From NCBI RefSeq assembly GCF_009789075.1, contig NZ_WNXQ01000003.1, forward strand, positions 124,001 through 188,000: DNA of 64,000 nucleotides. Reading direction: 5' to 3'. The DNA is from Pseudooceanicola pacificus. GTDB lineage: Bacteria; Pseudomonadota; Alphaproteobacteria; Rhodobacterales; Rhodobacteraceae. A program made the translations under genes and the position numbers. Each line of letters starts with the position of its first letter. The stretch's first letter is position 1. The notes under the pieces are model-generated. The model saw only the letters and a list, made by a program, of their open reading frames with translations. It had not been told where the DNA came from and searched no databases. Positions 44,508 to 52,673 of the stretch are shown here, one piece after another.

Positions 44508-45862
44508 GCCAGCCCGACGCCCAGATCATGGACCTTGCCGCCGCGGGTCCCCTGACGCATCGCCGCGTGCTGCGGATTTCGATCCCCATCGTGCTGTCGA
44601 ACGCGACAGTGCCGATCCTGGGGGCCGTGGATACCGGCGTGGTCGGCCAGCTGGGCCTGCCCGAACCCATCGGCGCGGTGGGCATCGGGGCCATCATCCT
44701 GACATCCATCTACTGGGTTTTCGGCTTCCTGCGCATGGGCACCACCGGGCTGACCAGCCAGGCGCTCGGCGCGCGCGACCGGGCCGAGGTCGCCGCCCTG
44801 CTGATGCGCGCGCTGATGATCGCCGCCGTGGCCGGGCTGTTGCTGATCTCGCTCCAGGGGCTGATCTTCTGGGGCGGCTTCGCCCTCTCGCCCGCGTCGG
44901 ACGAGGTGGAATCGCTCGCCCGCGACTACATGCGGGTGCGCATCTATTCGGCCCCCGCCGCCATCGCCGTCTACGGTCTGACCGGCTGGCTGATCGCACA
45001 GGAGCGCACGCGGGCCGTGCTGGTGATCCAGGTCGTGATGAACGGCATGAACATCGTGCTGGACCTGTGGTTCGTGCTGGGGCTCGACTGGGGTGTCACC
45101 GGGGTGGCCTTTGCCACCTTCCTGTCGGAATGGGTGGGTGCCGCCGTGGGCATCTGGTTCTGCCGTGACGTCTTCCGCACCCCGGCCTGGAAGGACTGGG
45201 CGCGCGTCTTCGACCGCCAGCGGCTGAAACGCATGGCGCTGGTGAACAGCGACATCCTGATCCGCTCGCTTTTGCTGCTGTCGATCTTCACCTCGTTCAT
45301 GCTGTTCGGCGCGCGCTTCGGCGACGTGACGCTGGCGTCGAACCAGGTGCTGCTGCAGTTTCTGAACATCACGGCCTATGCGCTCGACGGGTTTGCCTTC
45401 GCGGCCGAGGCGCTGGTCGGCCAGGCGCTTGGCGCGCGCTCGCGCGGGGCGCTCAGGCGGGCATCGGTGCTGACCTCGGCCTGGGGCGGGCTGTCCTGCA
45501 TCGTGATGGCGCTGGCCTTTGCCATCTGGGGCGGGGCGATCATCGACCTGATGACCACCGCGCCGGACGTGCGCGCGGTCTCGCGCGAGTATCTGCCGTG
45601 GATGGTTGCCGCGCCACTGACCGGGGTGGCAAGCTGGATGCTCGACGGCATTTTCATCGGCGCCACCCGCTCGCGCGACATGCGCAACATGATGGTGATC
45701 TCGGCGCTGGTCTATTTTGCCGCCGTGCTGGCGCTGTTGCCCCTGCTGGGCAATCACGGGCTGTGGCTGGCCTTCCATATCTCGTTCATCGCCCGGGGCG
45801 CGACCCTGATGTGGAAATATCCCGGGCTGGAGGCCGAGGCGGACCGATCCCTGCCGGCGTGA
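44504..45862 (+). CDS. MATE-family efflux transporter (DinF-like)
   Basis: This 452-residue inner-membrane protein has about 12 hydrophobic segments in two MatE halves (ISIPIVLSNATVPILGAVDT near residue 27, FAFAAEALVGQALGARSRG in the second half). MATE proteins expel organic cations, drugs or metabolites using Na+ or H+. The sequence resembles the DinF branch. It overlaps the second thioesterase gene by 4 bp. Confidence 0.93.
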   Translation: MSQPDAQIMDLAAAGPLTHRRVLRISIPIVLSNATVPILGAVDTGVVGQLGLPEPIGAVGIGAIILTSIYWVFGFLRMGTTGLTSQALGARDRAEVAALLMRALMIAAVAGLLLISLQGLIFWGGFALSPASDEVESLARDYMRVRIYSAPAAIAVYGLTGWLIAQERTRAVLVIQVVMNGMNIVLDLWFVLGLDWGVTGVAFATFLSEWVGAAVGIWFCRDVFRTPAWKDWARVFDRQRLKRMALVNSDILIRSLLLLSIFTSFMLFGARFGDVTLASNQVLLQFLNITAYALDGFAFAAEALVGQALGARSRGALRRASVLTSAWGGLSCIVMALAFAIWGGAIIDLMTTAPDVRAVSREYLPWMVAAPLTGVASWMLDGIFIGATRSRDMRNMMVISALVYFAAVLALLPLLGNHGLWLAFHISFIARGATLMWKYPGLEAEADRSLPA

Positions 45863-45975
45863 CAGTTCTGCCGCGCCCGGGCGATTTGCGTGCCCGGGGC
45901 ACCGCTTTGCGCAGGGATTGCTGGATCGGGGATCGCGAACCGGATAAGCACGCCCCGTTAATCCGGAGCGTAACG

Positions 45976-46878
45976 ATGCATCGTCTGTTCAGCCTGTTCC
46001 TCTGCCTGTGTCTGGGCCTGCCCGCCGCCGCGCAGGAGCGGCAGAAACTGGGCTATGGCCGCCTGATCACCAACGATGTTCTGGGCGACGGGCAGGACCG
46101 CTGGCAGACCGGGTCGATCCAGTCCAGCCGGGTCTGGGGCCCGGCCTGGACCGGCACCGCCCCCGACCGTCCCGGCCCGCTGCTGGAACTGCGCCTGCAG
46201 GGCCAGGTCATCGCGCCCGAAAGCCTGACCCGCCCGGCGCGCGGCGACCGGCCCTATGCCAACGCGCTCTCGGCGGGCCTGCACACGCACTACCAGTTCC
46301 GCGGGATCGAGGTCGCGGCGGGGGCCGATCTGGTGATGACAGGCGAACAGACCGGGCTGACCTGGCTGCAGGACAACCTGCACGACGCGCTTGGCATCGC
46401 CGGGCCGTCGCGCGCCGTGCGCGCCCGGGCCATCGGCGACGGGCTGCACGCCCGCATGGTGATCGAGGCGGCCCACAGCCTGCACCTGGGAGAGGCGGTG
46501 ACCCTGCGCCCCTTTGTCGAAGGGCGCTACGGGGTCGAGGATCTGATCCGCGCCGGGGCCGACCTGACCATCGGCCGCATCGGGACCGGGGAGCTGCTGG
46601 TGCGCGACGCCGTGACCGGCCAGCGCTATCGCACGGTGCGCCAGCCCGCGCGCGGCACGGCCTTTGTGCTGGGCGGCGATGTGGCGATGGTGTCGGACAG
46701 CATCTTCCTGCCCGGGGCCGTCACGCCGCGCGACACCCGCAGCCGCCTGCGTGCGGGATTTCACTGGGACACCGGCCGCGCCCGGGGCTTTTACGGCCTG
46801 ACCTGGCTGGGCCCGGAATTCACCGGCCAGCGCACAGGGCAGCTTGTCGGATCGGTCCGTCTGAACATCGACTTCTGA
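45976..46878 (+). CDS. LpxR-like outer-membrane lipid A 3'-O-deacylase family protein
   Basis: This 300-residue protein has a signal peptide (HRLFSLFLCLCLGLPAAAQE) and is predicted as a beta-barrel ending in aromatic Phe (VRLNIDF). The N-terminal TNDVLGDGQDRWQTGS fits the LpxR/DUF2219 pattern, in which the Asn-Asp pair belongs to the calcium-dependent active site. The rest alternates polar and hydrophobic residues. Such enzymes remove an acyl chain from lipid A at the outer surface. Whether it is active here is not known. GGAG lies 8 nt before the ATG. Confidence 0.8.
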   Translation: MHRLFSLFLCLCLGLPAAAQERQKLGYGRLITNDVLGDGQDRWQTGSIQSSRVWGPAWTGTAPDRPGPLLELRLQGQVIAPESLTRPARGDRPYANALSAGLHTHYQFRGIEVAAGADLVMTGEQTGLTWLQDNLHDALGIAGPSRAVRARAIGDGLHARMVIEAAHSLHLGEAVTLRPFVEGRYGVEDLIRAGADLTIGRIGTGELLVRDAVTGQRYRTVRQPARGTAFVLGGDVAMVSDSIFLPGAVTPRDTRSRLRAGFHWDTGRARGFYGLTWLGPEFTGQRTGQLVGSVRLNIDF

Positions 46879-46976
46879 TCGGGCTGGCGGGGCTTCCCCA
46901 GGGGAATCGCATCTGGTACCCTGTCGCCAGAACAGGCGGGACAGAACCGCCGGCAGAGCAGTAGCACGAGGCAGGC

Positions 46977-48041
46977 ATGGGAACGGGCTTTCGCGGCACG
47001 TTCGTCATCTCCTGGTCGCAGACAGAAGTTGACGGTTTACAGGGCGCACCGCTGGATGTGCTCGCCGCGGGCGCAAGCTGGGCCTGGTCGGGCGAGGCGG
47101 TGCGGATCGACGGGCCGTCGGATCTGCTGCAGCTGGGACAGTCGGACGAAGTGACCGAAATCAGGCAACGCGCGGCATCCAAGGTGCGGCGGCTGGCGGG
47201 GCAGGCCCTGGGCCAGGCGCATCGGCTGGAGGATCTGCCCGACGATTCCACGGTGCGCGAGCGGGGCTTCCTGCTGACCAACGGCCCGCAGAGCTTCTTT
47301 GCCACGATGATCGAGCTGGGGCGCGGCCTGCCGCCCTTGCTGATGTTCCTGGACCAGTTGCCGCCGCGCAATGCCGAGCTGTGGGTCGTGCGCACCATGC
47401 TGGGCCGCCGCCGTCCCGAGCCCGACCATGCGGGGCAGGGCGGGTTCATCTGCTTCACCCCCGGCACGCTGATCCGCACCCCGATGGGCCTGCGCCCGGT
47501 CGAGGCGCTGCAGGAGGGCGATTACGTCGACACCAAGGACTGCGGCGCGCAGCCGGTGCTGTGGACCGGCAGCCGCCGGCTGACCGGCGCGCGGCTGCAT
47601 GCCATGCCCTGGCTGCGCCCGATCCGCATCTCTGCCGGGGCCTTTGGCGTGGCGCGGCCCGACCGGGCGTTCATGGTCTCGCCCGAACACCGGCTGCTGG
47701 TGCAGGGGCCGGTGGCACGCGCGCTCTTCAACACCTCCGAGGTGCTGGTGGCCGCGCGCGACCTGTTGCAGGGCAGCGCCGTCGCCCGCGACATGACCCT
47801 GCCCGAGGTGACCTATATCCACCTGCTGCTGCCCGCCCATCAGATCATCTGGGCCAACGGGATCGAGACGGAAAGCTTTCACCCCGCCAATGCCGCGCTC
47901 GACCAGCTTGGCGCGGGCGACCGCGCGCGGCTGCTGTCGGGCATGCCGTCGCTGGGGCGCGATCCGGCCAGCTACGGCGGCTTTGCGCGCCGCAACCTCA
48001 GCGCGCCCGAGGCGGCGATCCTGCTGCGCGACGCGGCCTGA
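46977..48041 (+). CDS. Hint-domain protein with intact catalytic cysteine
   Basis: This 354-residue protein has an N-terminal domain of about 150 residues (with WSGEAVRIDGPSDLLQLGQS) and a Hint_2 domain starting at GFICFTPGTLIRTPMGLRPVEAL with the cysteine in place, then GDYVDTKDCGAQPVLWTG, SPEHRLLVQGP and LPAHQIIWANGIETESFHP. These features match roseobacter Hint proteins, which may self-cleave or be surface proteins; function is unknown. Unlike the Hint protein at 34395, this one keeps the Cys. Confidence 0.88.
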   Translation: MGTGFRGTFVISWSQTEVDGLQGAPLDVLAAGASWAWSGEAVRIDGPSDLLQLGQSDEVTEIRQRAASKVRRLAGQALGQAHRLEDLPDDSTVRERGFLLTNGPQSFFATMIELGRGLPPLLMFLDQLPPRNAELWVVRTMLGRRRPEPDHAGQGGFICFTPGTLIRTPMGLRPVEALQEGDYVDTKDCGAQPVLWTGSRRLTGARLHAMPWLRPIRISAGAFGVARPDRAFMVSPEHRLLVQGPVARALFNTSEVLVAARDLLQGSAVARDMTLPEVTYIHLLLPAHQIIWANGIETESFHPANAALDQLGAGDRARLLSGMPSLGRDPASYGGFARRNLSAPEAAILLRDAA

Positions 48042-48125
48042 CCGGCGGGCGGGCACGCCTGGCGCCGCAGGCTTGAACCCGCGCTGAAACGGCGCCACCC
48101 TGCGGGCCAGCGGAGGAGCAGTCAG

Positions 48126-48554
48126 ATGACCGGCAGCAGCGATAACGCAGATGGCCCCCGGCTGCTGTCGGGCGGCAACCCGCAGATCCCCAAGGGCATG
48201 GGCGAGGGCCCGGTGCAGGACTACATCGCCGCCATGCCCGGATGGAAACGGGACGTCGGCCGCCGGATCGACGATATCGCCGGCGCGACCCTGCCGGACC
48301 TGCGCAGGATGGTGAAATGGAACACGCCCTTCTATGGCGTGACCGAGGGCGAGTGGATCATGGGGTTCCACTGCCTGACCCGCTATGTGAAGGTCTCGTT
48401 CTTCCGGGGCGCGCGGCTGGATCCGGTTCCGCCCGTCGGCTCGAAACATCCCGAGGTGCGGTATCTGCATGTGGGCGAGGACGGCGTTCTGGACCAAGAC
48501 CAGTTTGCCGACTGGCTGCGGCAGGCCGCCCGCCTGCCGGGGGAAAAGCTCTGA
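48126..48554 (+). CDS. DUF1801-family protein
   Basis: This 142-residue cytoplasmic protein matches the DUF1801/YdhG fold (RRIDDIAGATLPDLRRMVKWNTPFYG, then the WIMGFHCLTRYVKVSFFRGA strand region). The family has an iron-chaperone-like structure but no proven enzyme role. It stands between a Hint-domain gene and rpsD on the same strand. The rpsD promoter lies just after its stop. Confidence 0.85.
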   Translation: MTGSSDNADGPRLLSGGNPQIPKGMGEGPVQDYIAAMPGWKRDVGRRIDDIAGATLPDLRRMVKWNTPFYGVTEGEWIMGFHCLTRYVKVSFFRGARLDPVPPVGSKHPEVRYLHVGEDGVLDQDQFADWLRQAARLPGEKL

Positions 48555-48580
48555 GCGGCGCGTTCCGGTGCCGCCGGGCA

Positions 48581-48608
48581 TTGACTCTGCGCCCCGCCCC
48601 CGTATAAG
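48581..48608 (+). promoter_or_regulatory. Strong sigma-70-type promoter of rpsD
   Basis: TTGACT (48581-48586) and TATAAG (48603-48608) are separated by 16 bp in an otherwise GC-rich stretch. Transcription would start near 48615, giving a leader of about 120 nt before the rpsD start codon. Confidence 0.8.
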
Positions 48609-48629
48609 CGCGCCTTCATTGGTGTTGGT

Positions 48630-48710
48630 GGCCCCCGCAAGGGGATGCCTGTCAGTGCCGGTTCATACCGGTACAGAGGACAACGCCCTTCATCGCCGCA
48701 TGTCTGCGGC
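48630..48710 (+). promoter_or_regulatory. Structured 5' leader of rpsD with three consecutive hairpins
   Basis: Hairpin 1 (48630-48649) has a CCCC-GCAA-GGGG core with a GNRA-type loop and a bulged outer GGC/GCC. Hairpin 2 (48655-48674) has an 8-bp stem with loop TCAT. Hairpin 3 (48695-48710) pairs GCCGCA with TGCGGC around TGTC. All lie between the promoter and the AAGGAG ribosome binding site at 48721. S4 is a known translational repressor of its own mRNA in several bacteria, so this may be a binding site; a match to a described leader could not be checked. Confidence 0.5.
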
Positions 48711-48734
48711 CACATACCTGAAGGAGATCAGACG

Positions 48735-49355
48735 GTGACCAAACGCACCTCTGCCAAGTACAAAATCGACCGCCGGATGGGCGAAAACATCTGGGGTCGT
48801 CCGAAATCCCCGGTCAACCGCCGCGAATACGGCCCCGGCCAGCACGGCCAGCGCCGCAAGCAGAAGATTTCCGACTTCGGCCTGCAGCTGCGCGCCAAGC
48901 AGAAGCTCAAGGGCTATTACGGCGACATGACCGAAAAGCAGTTCCGCCGCATCTTCGCCGAGGCCGAGCGGGTCAAGGGCGACACCGGTGAGAACCTGAT
49001 CGGCCTGCTGGAGCGCCGCCTGGACGCCGTCGTCTACCGCGCCAAGTTCGTGCCGACCGTCTTTGCCGCCCGTCAGTTCGTGAACCACGGCCATGTGCTG
49101 GTGAACGGCAAGCGGGTGAACATCCCCTCCTACCGCGTCAAGGAAGGCGATGTCGTCGAGGTCCGCGAAAAGTCCAAGCAGATGGCCCTGGTGCTGGAAG
49201 CCGCCGGCCTGCCCGAGCGCGACGTGCCGGACTATCTGGAAGTGGACCATTCGAAGATGACCGCCGCCTTCGTGCGCACCCCGGCCCTGTCGGACGTGCC
49301 CTACCCGGTCATGATGGAACCGCACCTCGTCATCGAATTCTACGCGCAGAACTGA
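48735..49355 (+). CDS. rpsD: 30S ribosomal protein S4
   Basis: This 206-residue protein is a primary 16S rRNA binder and assembly factor of the small subunit. The N-terminal region ([20 protein letters not shown]) and the S4 RNA-binding domain ([40 protein letters not shown]) are textbook. The start is GTG at 48735 with AAGGAG 8 nt upstream; earlier ATG codons lie in the structured leader. It has its own promoter and terminator and is not in a ribosomal operon here, as is common in alphaproteobacteria. Confidence 0.98.
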   Translation: MTKRTSAKYKIDRRMGENIWGRPKSPVNRREYGPGQHGQRRKQKISDFGLQLRAKQKLKGYYGDMTEKQFRRIFAEAERVKGDTGENLIGLLERRLDAVVYRAKFVPTVFAARQFVNHGHVLVNGKRVNIPSYRVKEGDVVEVREKSKQMALVLEAAGLPERDVPDYLEVDHSKMTAAFVRTPALSDVPYPVMMEPHLVIEFYAQN

Positions 49356-49377
49356 TCCTGCGCCGGATACGAAATCG

Positions 49378-49409
49378 AAAGGCCGCACCCCGGGGGTGCG
49401 GCCTTTTTT
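49378..49409. terminator. Intrinsic terminator after rpsD
   Basis: GGCCGCACCC (49381-49390) pairs with GGGTGCGGCC (49394-49403) and is followed by six T; AAA precedes it, so it may also act on the minus strand for the convergent tctA gene. Confidence 0.92.
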
Positions 49410-49467
49410 GTTGCGGCCCCGGCATCTGCATGGGCTGGGGCGGGCGGCCCGGCCCGGCCCGGGCGGG

Positions 49468-50955
49468 TCAGGCGACCTTGGGCGCCTTGATGCGCAGGAA
49501 GTAGATGAAGAGCGCGGTCATCGCATAGAGCCCGATGCTGATCGGGTTGGTGACAAAGGCCATCGCGTCACCGTTCGCGGTGATCAGCGTCCGCCGCATG
49601 TAAAGCTCCAGATACGGCCCCAGGATGATGCCCATCAGCATGGGCACCAGCGGATAGGCCATCAGCCGCAGCAACCAGGCGAAAATGCCGATCGCCAGCG
49701 CCATCCACATCTGGAACACCGAATAGGTGGAGGCATAGGTGCCCACCATCGCGATCATCCCGATGAAGGCATAAAGCACCCCGCGGTTCATCCGGGACAG
49801 CCAGATGTAATAGGGGCCAAAGATCAGCACCGACAGGAAGACGAAGACGGCGGCGACCATCAGCGCCGCGAACATCGGCGCAATCGTGGCCATCTCGTTC
49901 GTCAGCAGGCCGGGGCCGGGCACCAGCCCGTGGATCAGCAGCACGCCGAAGATGATCGCGGTGACCGAGTCGCCCGGGATGCCCAGGGTCAGCAGCGGCA
50001 CCACCGCCCCGCCGCACATGGCGTTGTTGGCGGTTTCTGCCGCCGCCAGCCCCTCGTGCGAGCCATTGCCGTATTCCTCGGGCTTCTTGCTGACGCGCTT
50101 GGCCTCGGCATAGGCCACGAAAGAGGCCATCGAGGCCCCGCCGCCCGGCAGCATCCCGATCAGCACGCCGATGACCGAGCTTTTGACATAGGTCCAGAAG
50201 CCGATGTCGCGCACGTCTTTCCAGTCGGGCCAGAAATCCCGGTGCCGCACCTTGAAGGCGGGCCTGTCGGCGGCGGCGCGGGCTTTCGCTCCGCCCTGCA
50301 GCAGCAGTTCGCAGATCGCGAACAGGCCGATGACGGCGGGCAGCAGCTGCACCCCCTCGATCAGGTTGGCGCTGCCGAAATCGAACCGCCCCTGCGCCAC
50401 CATGTTGTCAAAGCCGACGGTCGAGATCATAAGCCCCAGCGTGACGGTCACCAGGCTTTTCCAGATCGACCCCTTGGCCACGATCACCACCGTCACCACG
50501 GCCATGAAGACCAGCGCGAACTTGTCCGGCGTGCGGAACATCAGGGCGAACTGGCTCATCGGGACGGCGACGAACATCAGTACCGCCGCGCCCAGCACAC
50601 CGCCGATGGAGGAGGCCAGCGCGTCGAGGCTGAGCGCCTTGGCCCCGTGCCCGCGCTTCATCAGCGCATAACCCTCCATCGTGGTGATCGCGCCCGAGGC
50701 GGCGCCGGGGATGTTCACCGTGATGCCGGTGACCGATCCCGCATAGATGCCGGACATGAAGATCGCCATGACCATCACCAGCGCATTGGTCAGCTCCATC
50801 GCGAAGGTAAAGGGCAGCAGCAGCGCGATGGCCAGCGTCGCGGTCAGGCCGGGGATGGCGCCGAAGACGAGGCCCATCAGGAAGCCGCCGACGAGGTAAA
50901 GGAACGTCTCGGGGTTGGCGAGGGCGGCGAAACCGCCCAGCAGATCGGCGAGCAT
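49468..50955 (-). CDS. tctA: Tripartite tricarboxylate transporter, large permease (TctA)
   Basis: This 495-residue inner-membrane protein with about 12 hydrophobic segments is the main permease of a TTT importer. Signatures include GAIPGLTATLAIALLLPFTF near the N-terminus and IGMLPGGGASMASFVAYAEAKR in the middle, plus VVPLLTLGIPGDSVTAIIFG. TTT systems import citrate-like and other carboxylates using a periplasmic binding protein. The start overlaps the tctB stop by 1 bp (TGATG). A terminator shared with rpsD follows. Confidence 0.95.
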   Translation of the reverse strand: MLADLLGGFAALANPETFLYLVGGFLMGLVFGAIPGLTATLAIALLLPFTFAMELTNALVMVMAIFMSGIYAGSVTGITVNIPGAASGAITTMEGYALMKRGHGAKALSLDALASSIGGVLGAAVLMFVAVPMSQFALMFRTPDKFALVFMAVVTVVIVAKGSIWKSLVTVTLGLMISTVGFDNMVAQGRFDFGSANLIEGVQLLPAVIGLFAICELLLQGGAKARAAADRPAFKVRHRDFWPDWKDVRDIGFWTYVKSSVIGVLIGMLPGGGASMASFVAYAEAKRVSKKPEEYGNGSHEGLAAAETANNAMCGGAVVPLLTLGIPGDSVTAIIFGVLLIHGLVPGPGLLTNEMATIAPMFAALMVAAVFVFLSVLIFGPYYIWLSRMNRGVLYAFIGMIAMVGTYASTYSVFQMWMALAIGIFAWLLRLMAYPLVPMLMGIILGPYLELYMRRTLITANGDAMAFVTNPISIGLYAMTALFIYFLRIKAPKVA

Positions 50956-51422
50956 CAGAAATTCCCCGAGGGCAGGAACAGATCGAACAGCGTCACGAAG
51001 AACAGCCAGCCGACCCCCGTGATCCCTGCCGAGATCAGGGCCGAAGACAGCACCGCCTTCAGCGGGCCAAGCCGCTCCTGCTCGAACAGCCAGGCCACGC
51101 CAAAGGCATAGCCCAGCGTCGCATAGACATAGCCCAGCGGTTCGAACGCCCAGGCAAAGGCGCCGGTCAGCACGATCAGGGCGATGGTGCGCAGGCCGAA
51201 CCGGGCATCCTCGTCATCCTCATGATGCGCGGTGCCGCGCAGTTCCTGCACCAGCACGCCCAGGGCGCCGATGGCAAGCGCCGCGACAAGGACCAGCGGC
51301 ATCAGCGACGGGCCGGGTTCGCCACGGGCAAAGGGCAGGGGCAGCAGCAGGGCCTGCTGCAGATAGGCCGCGTCAAGCGCGAGGATCAGCAGCGCAAACA
51401 GCGCCTGGCGATTCATCGTCAA
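50955..51422 (-). CDS. tctB: Tripartite tricarboxylate transporter, small membrane subunit (TctB)
   Basis: This 155-residue membrane protein has about four hydrophobic segments and the typical TctB features: an N-terminal segment with LLPLPFARGEPGPSLMP and a C-terminal pair of helices. The start is uncertain. TTG at 51422 has AGAGG 8 nt upstream and is used here; ATG at 51416 (two codons later) is also possible. A 13-bp stem-loop separates it from tctC. Confidence 0.9.
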   Translation of the reverse strand: MTMNRQALFALLILALDAAYLQQALLLPLPFARGEPGPSLMPLVLVAALAIGALGVLVQELRGTAHHEDDEDARFGLRTIALIVLTGAFAWAFEPLGYVYATLGYAFGVAWLFEQERLGPLKAVLSSALISAGITGVGWLFFVTLFDLFLPSGNF

Positions 51423-51456
51423 GGGACACGCCTCTTTCGGGTCGTTCCGTTACGGG

Positions 51457-51487
51457 GCAGCCCGGCCGTCGACCACGGCCGGGCTGC
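51457..51487 (-). other. Intercistronic 13-bp stem-loop between tctC and tctB
   Basis: GCAGCCCGGCCGT (51457-51469) pairs perfectly with 51475-51487 around CGACC. No T-run follows on the minus strand, so it more likely protects the tctC mRNA 3' end or attenuates tctBA than fully terminates. The same arrangement is seen after the ABC binding-protein gene at 226-257. Confidence 0.7.
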
Positions 51488-51513
51488 TTGTCCTTGTCGC
51501 TCCGTGGGTCGGC

Positions 51514-52497
51514 CTATTCCAGCACGCCCTCGGCCTTGAGCTTGTCGAGCAGTTTCAGCGCGCGGGTCTGGGTGCGCTCGACATAGGCTTCGGTCTGTTC
51601 GCCATCCATCCAGTAGGCGTTCATGCCGGTTGCGGCGGCCTTTTCCTGGAACTCGGGATCGTCAAAGGCGGCCTTGAGCGCGGTGATCAGGGTATCCTTG
51701 ACCTCTTGCGGGGTGTCCGCGGGCACGGCCAGCACGCGCATGCCGCCCCAGATCACGTCATAGCCCAGTTCGGTGAATGTCGGCACATCCGGCAGGCTGG
51801 GATCGCGTTCGGAACCCATCACCGCCAGCACCTTGACCTGGCCCGCTTCGGCGGCCGAGGCGACGGTGGCGTAGCTGAGGCTCGCCGCGTCGTTCTCGCC
51901 CGAGATCAGCGCCTCGCGCTGTTCGGCCGAGCCGTTGGGGAAGGGCACGTGGTTCAGCGTCACGCCCAACTGGTCGGCCATGTCCAGCGCATGCAGGTGC
52001 CAGATGCCGCCGATGCCCGAATCCGACACGGTGACCTCGCCCGGGGCGGCCTTGGCCGCGGCGATGAAATCGTCCAGCGTGGTCCAGCCGGTATCGGCAT
52101 TCACCGCCAGCACGGTCGGGTAGAGCGTGACATTGGCCAGATAGCTGAGCGTCGAGGTGTCATAGCCCGGCACGAGGGCCTTGTAGGGCACGGTGATCAT
52201 GCTGTCCCAGGTCAGCGTGCCGATGGTATAGCCATCGGGGCGCGACTTCATCAGGCGCAGCGTGCCGACGCCCGACTGCGCGCCGGTCACGTTCTGGGTG
52301 CGCACCCCGACGCCAAGCGGTTTCTCGGCATATTGCAGAAAGGTGCGCATCACGGTGTCGGTGCCGCCGCCCGCGCTCCAGGGCATGATATGCGTGATAT
52401 CCTTGCCGGGAAAATCCTGCGCGCCCGCGGCCAGAGTGCCGGTGACGATGATCGCGACGCCGGTCAAGGCGCTGCGAAGACCCTTTGCGAAAGTCAT
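51514..52497 (-). CDS. tctC: Tripartite tricarboxylate transporter, periplasmic substrate-binding protein (TctC)
   Basis: This 327-residue binding protein has a signal peptide (residues 1-26, ending TLAAGAQ) and a mature part of the Bug/TctC type (PGKDITHIMPWSAGGGTDTVMR, the usual carboxylate-contacting start). The start ATG at 52497 has GAGAGG about 7 nt upstream. It is the first gene of tctC-tctB-tctA and is divergent from a VOC-family gene, with a TGTATACA-type site between. The nature of the carboxylate is unknown, but the linked enzymes suggest a hydroxy- or amino-carboxylate. Confidence 0.94.
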   Translation of the reverse strand: MTFAKGLRSALTGVAIIVTGTLAAGAQDFPGKDITHIMPWSAGGGTDTVMRTFLQYAEKPLGVGVRTQNVTGAQSGVGTLRLMKSRPDGYTIGTLTWDSMITVPYKALVPGYDTSTLSYLANVTLYPTVLAVNADTGWTTLDDFIAAAKAAPGEVTVSDSGIGGIWHLHALDMADQLGVTLNHVPFPNGSAEQREALISGENDAASLSYATVASAAEAGQVKVLAVMGSERDPSLPDVPTFTELGYDVIWGGMRVLAVPADTPQEVKDTLITALKAAFDDPEFQEKAAATGMNAYWMDGEQTEAYVERTQTRALKLLDKLKAEGVLE

Positions 52498-52583
52498 GGT
52501 GGGACCTCTCTGTTGCATGTGGCAGGTCCCGAAAAACCCGGGCCCGCCGTGGTGTGGAGTGCCTGCCGGAGCAGCCTCCAGTT

Positions 52584-52603
52584 TGTATACAGAACAATAT
52601 GCA
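52584..52603. promoter_or_regulatory. GntR-type operator site 1 (tctC/VOC divergent gap)
   Basis: The 20-bp TGTATACAGAACAATATGCA at 52584-52603 differs by one base from the site at 58166-58185. Within the divergent gap a TTGCAA/TATTGT minus-strand promoter for tctC (52621-52616 and 52599-52594) would overlap it. The palindromic TGTATACA core is typical of FadR-type GntR regulators, one of which is encoded at 59684. Confidence 0.75.
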
Positions 52604-52673
52604 GGTTGGAGTGCATTGCAACGGTTTTTCCCTCAGCCCATTGTGGGCGGCGATGAATGACGGGAGAACGACC

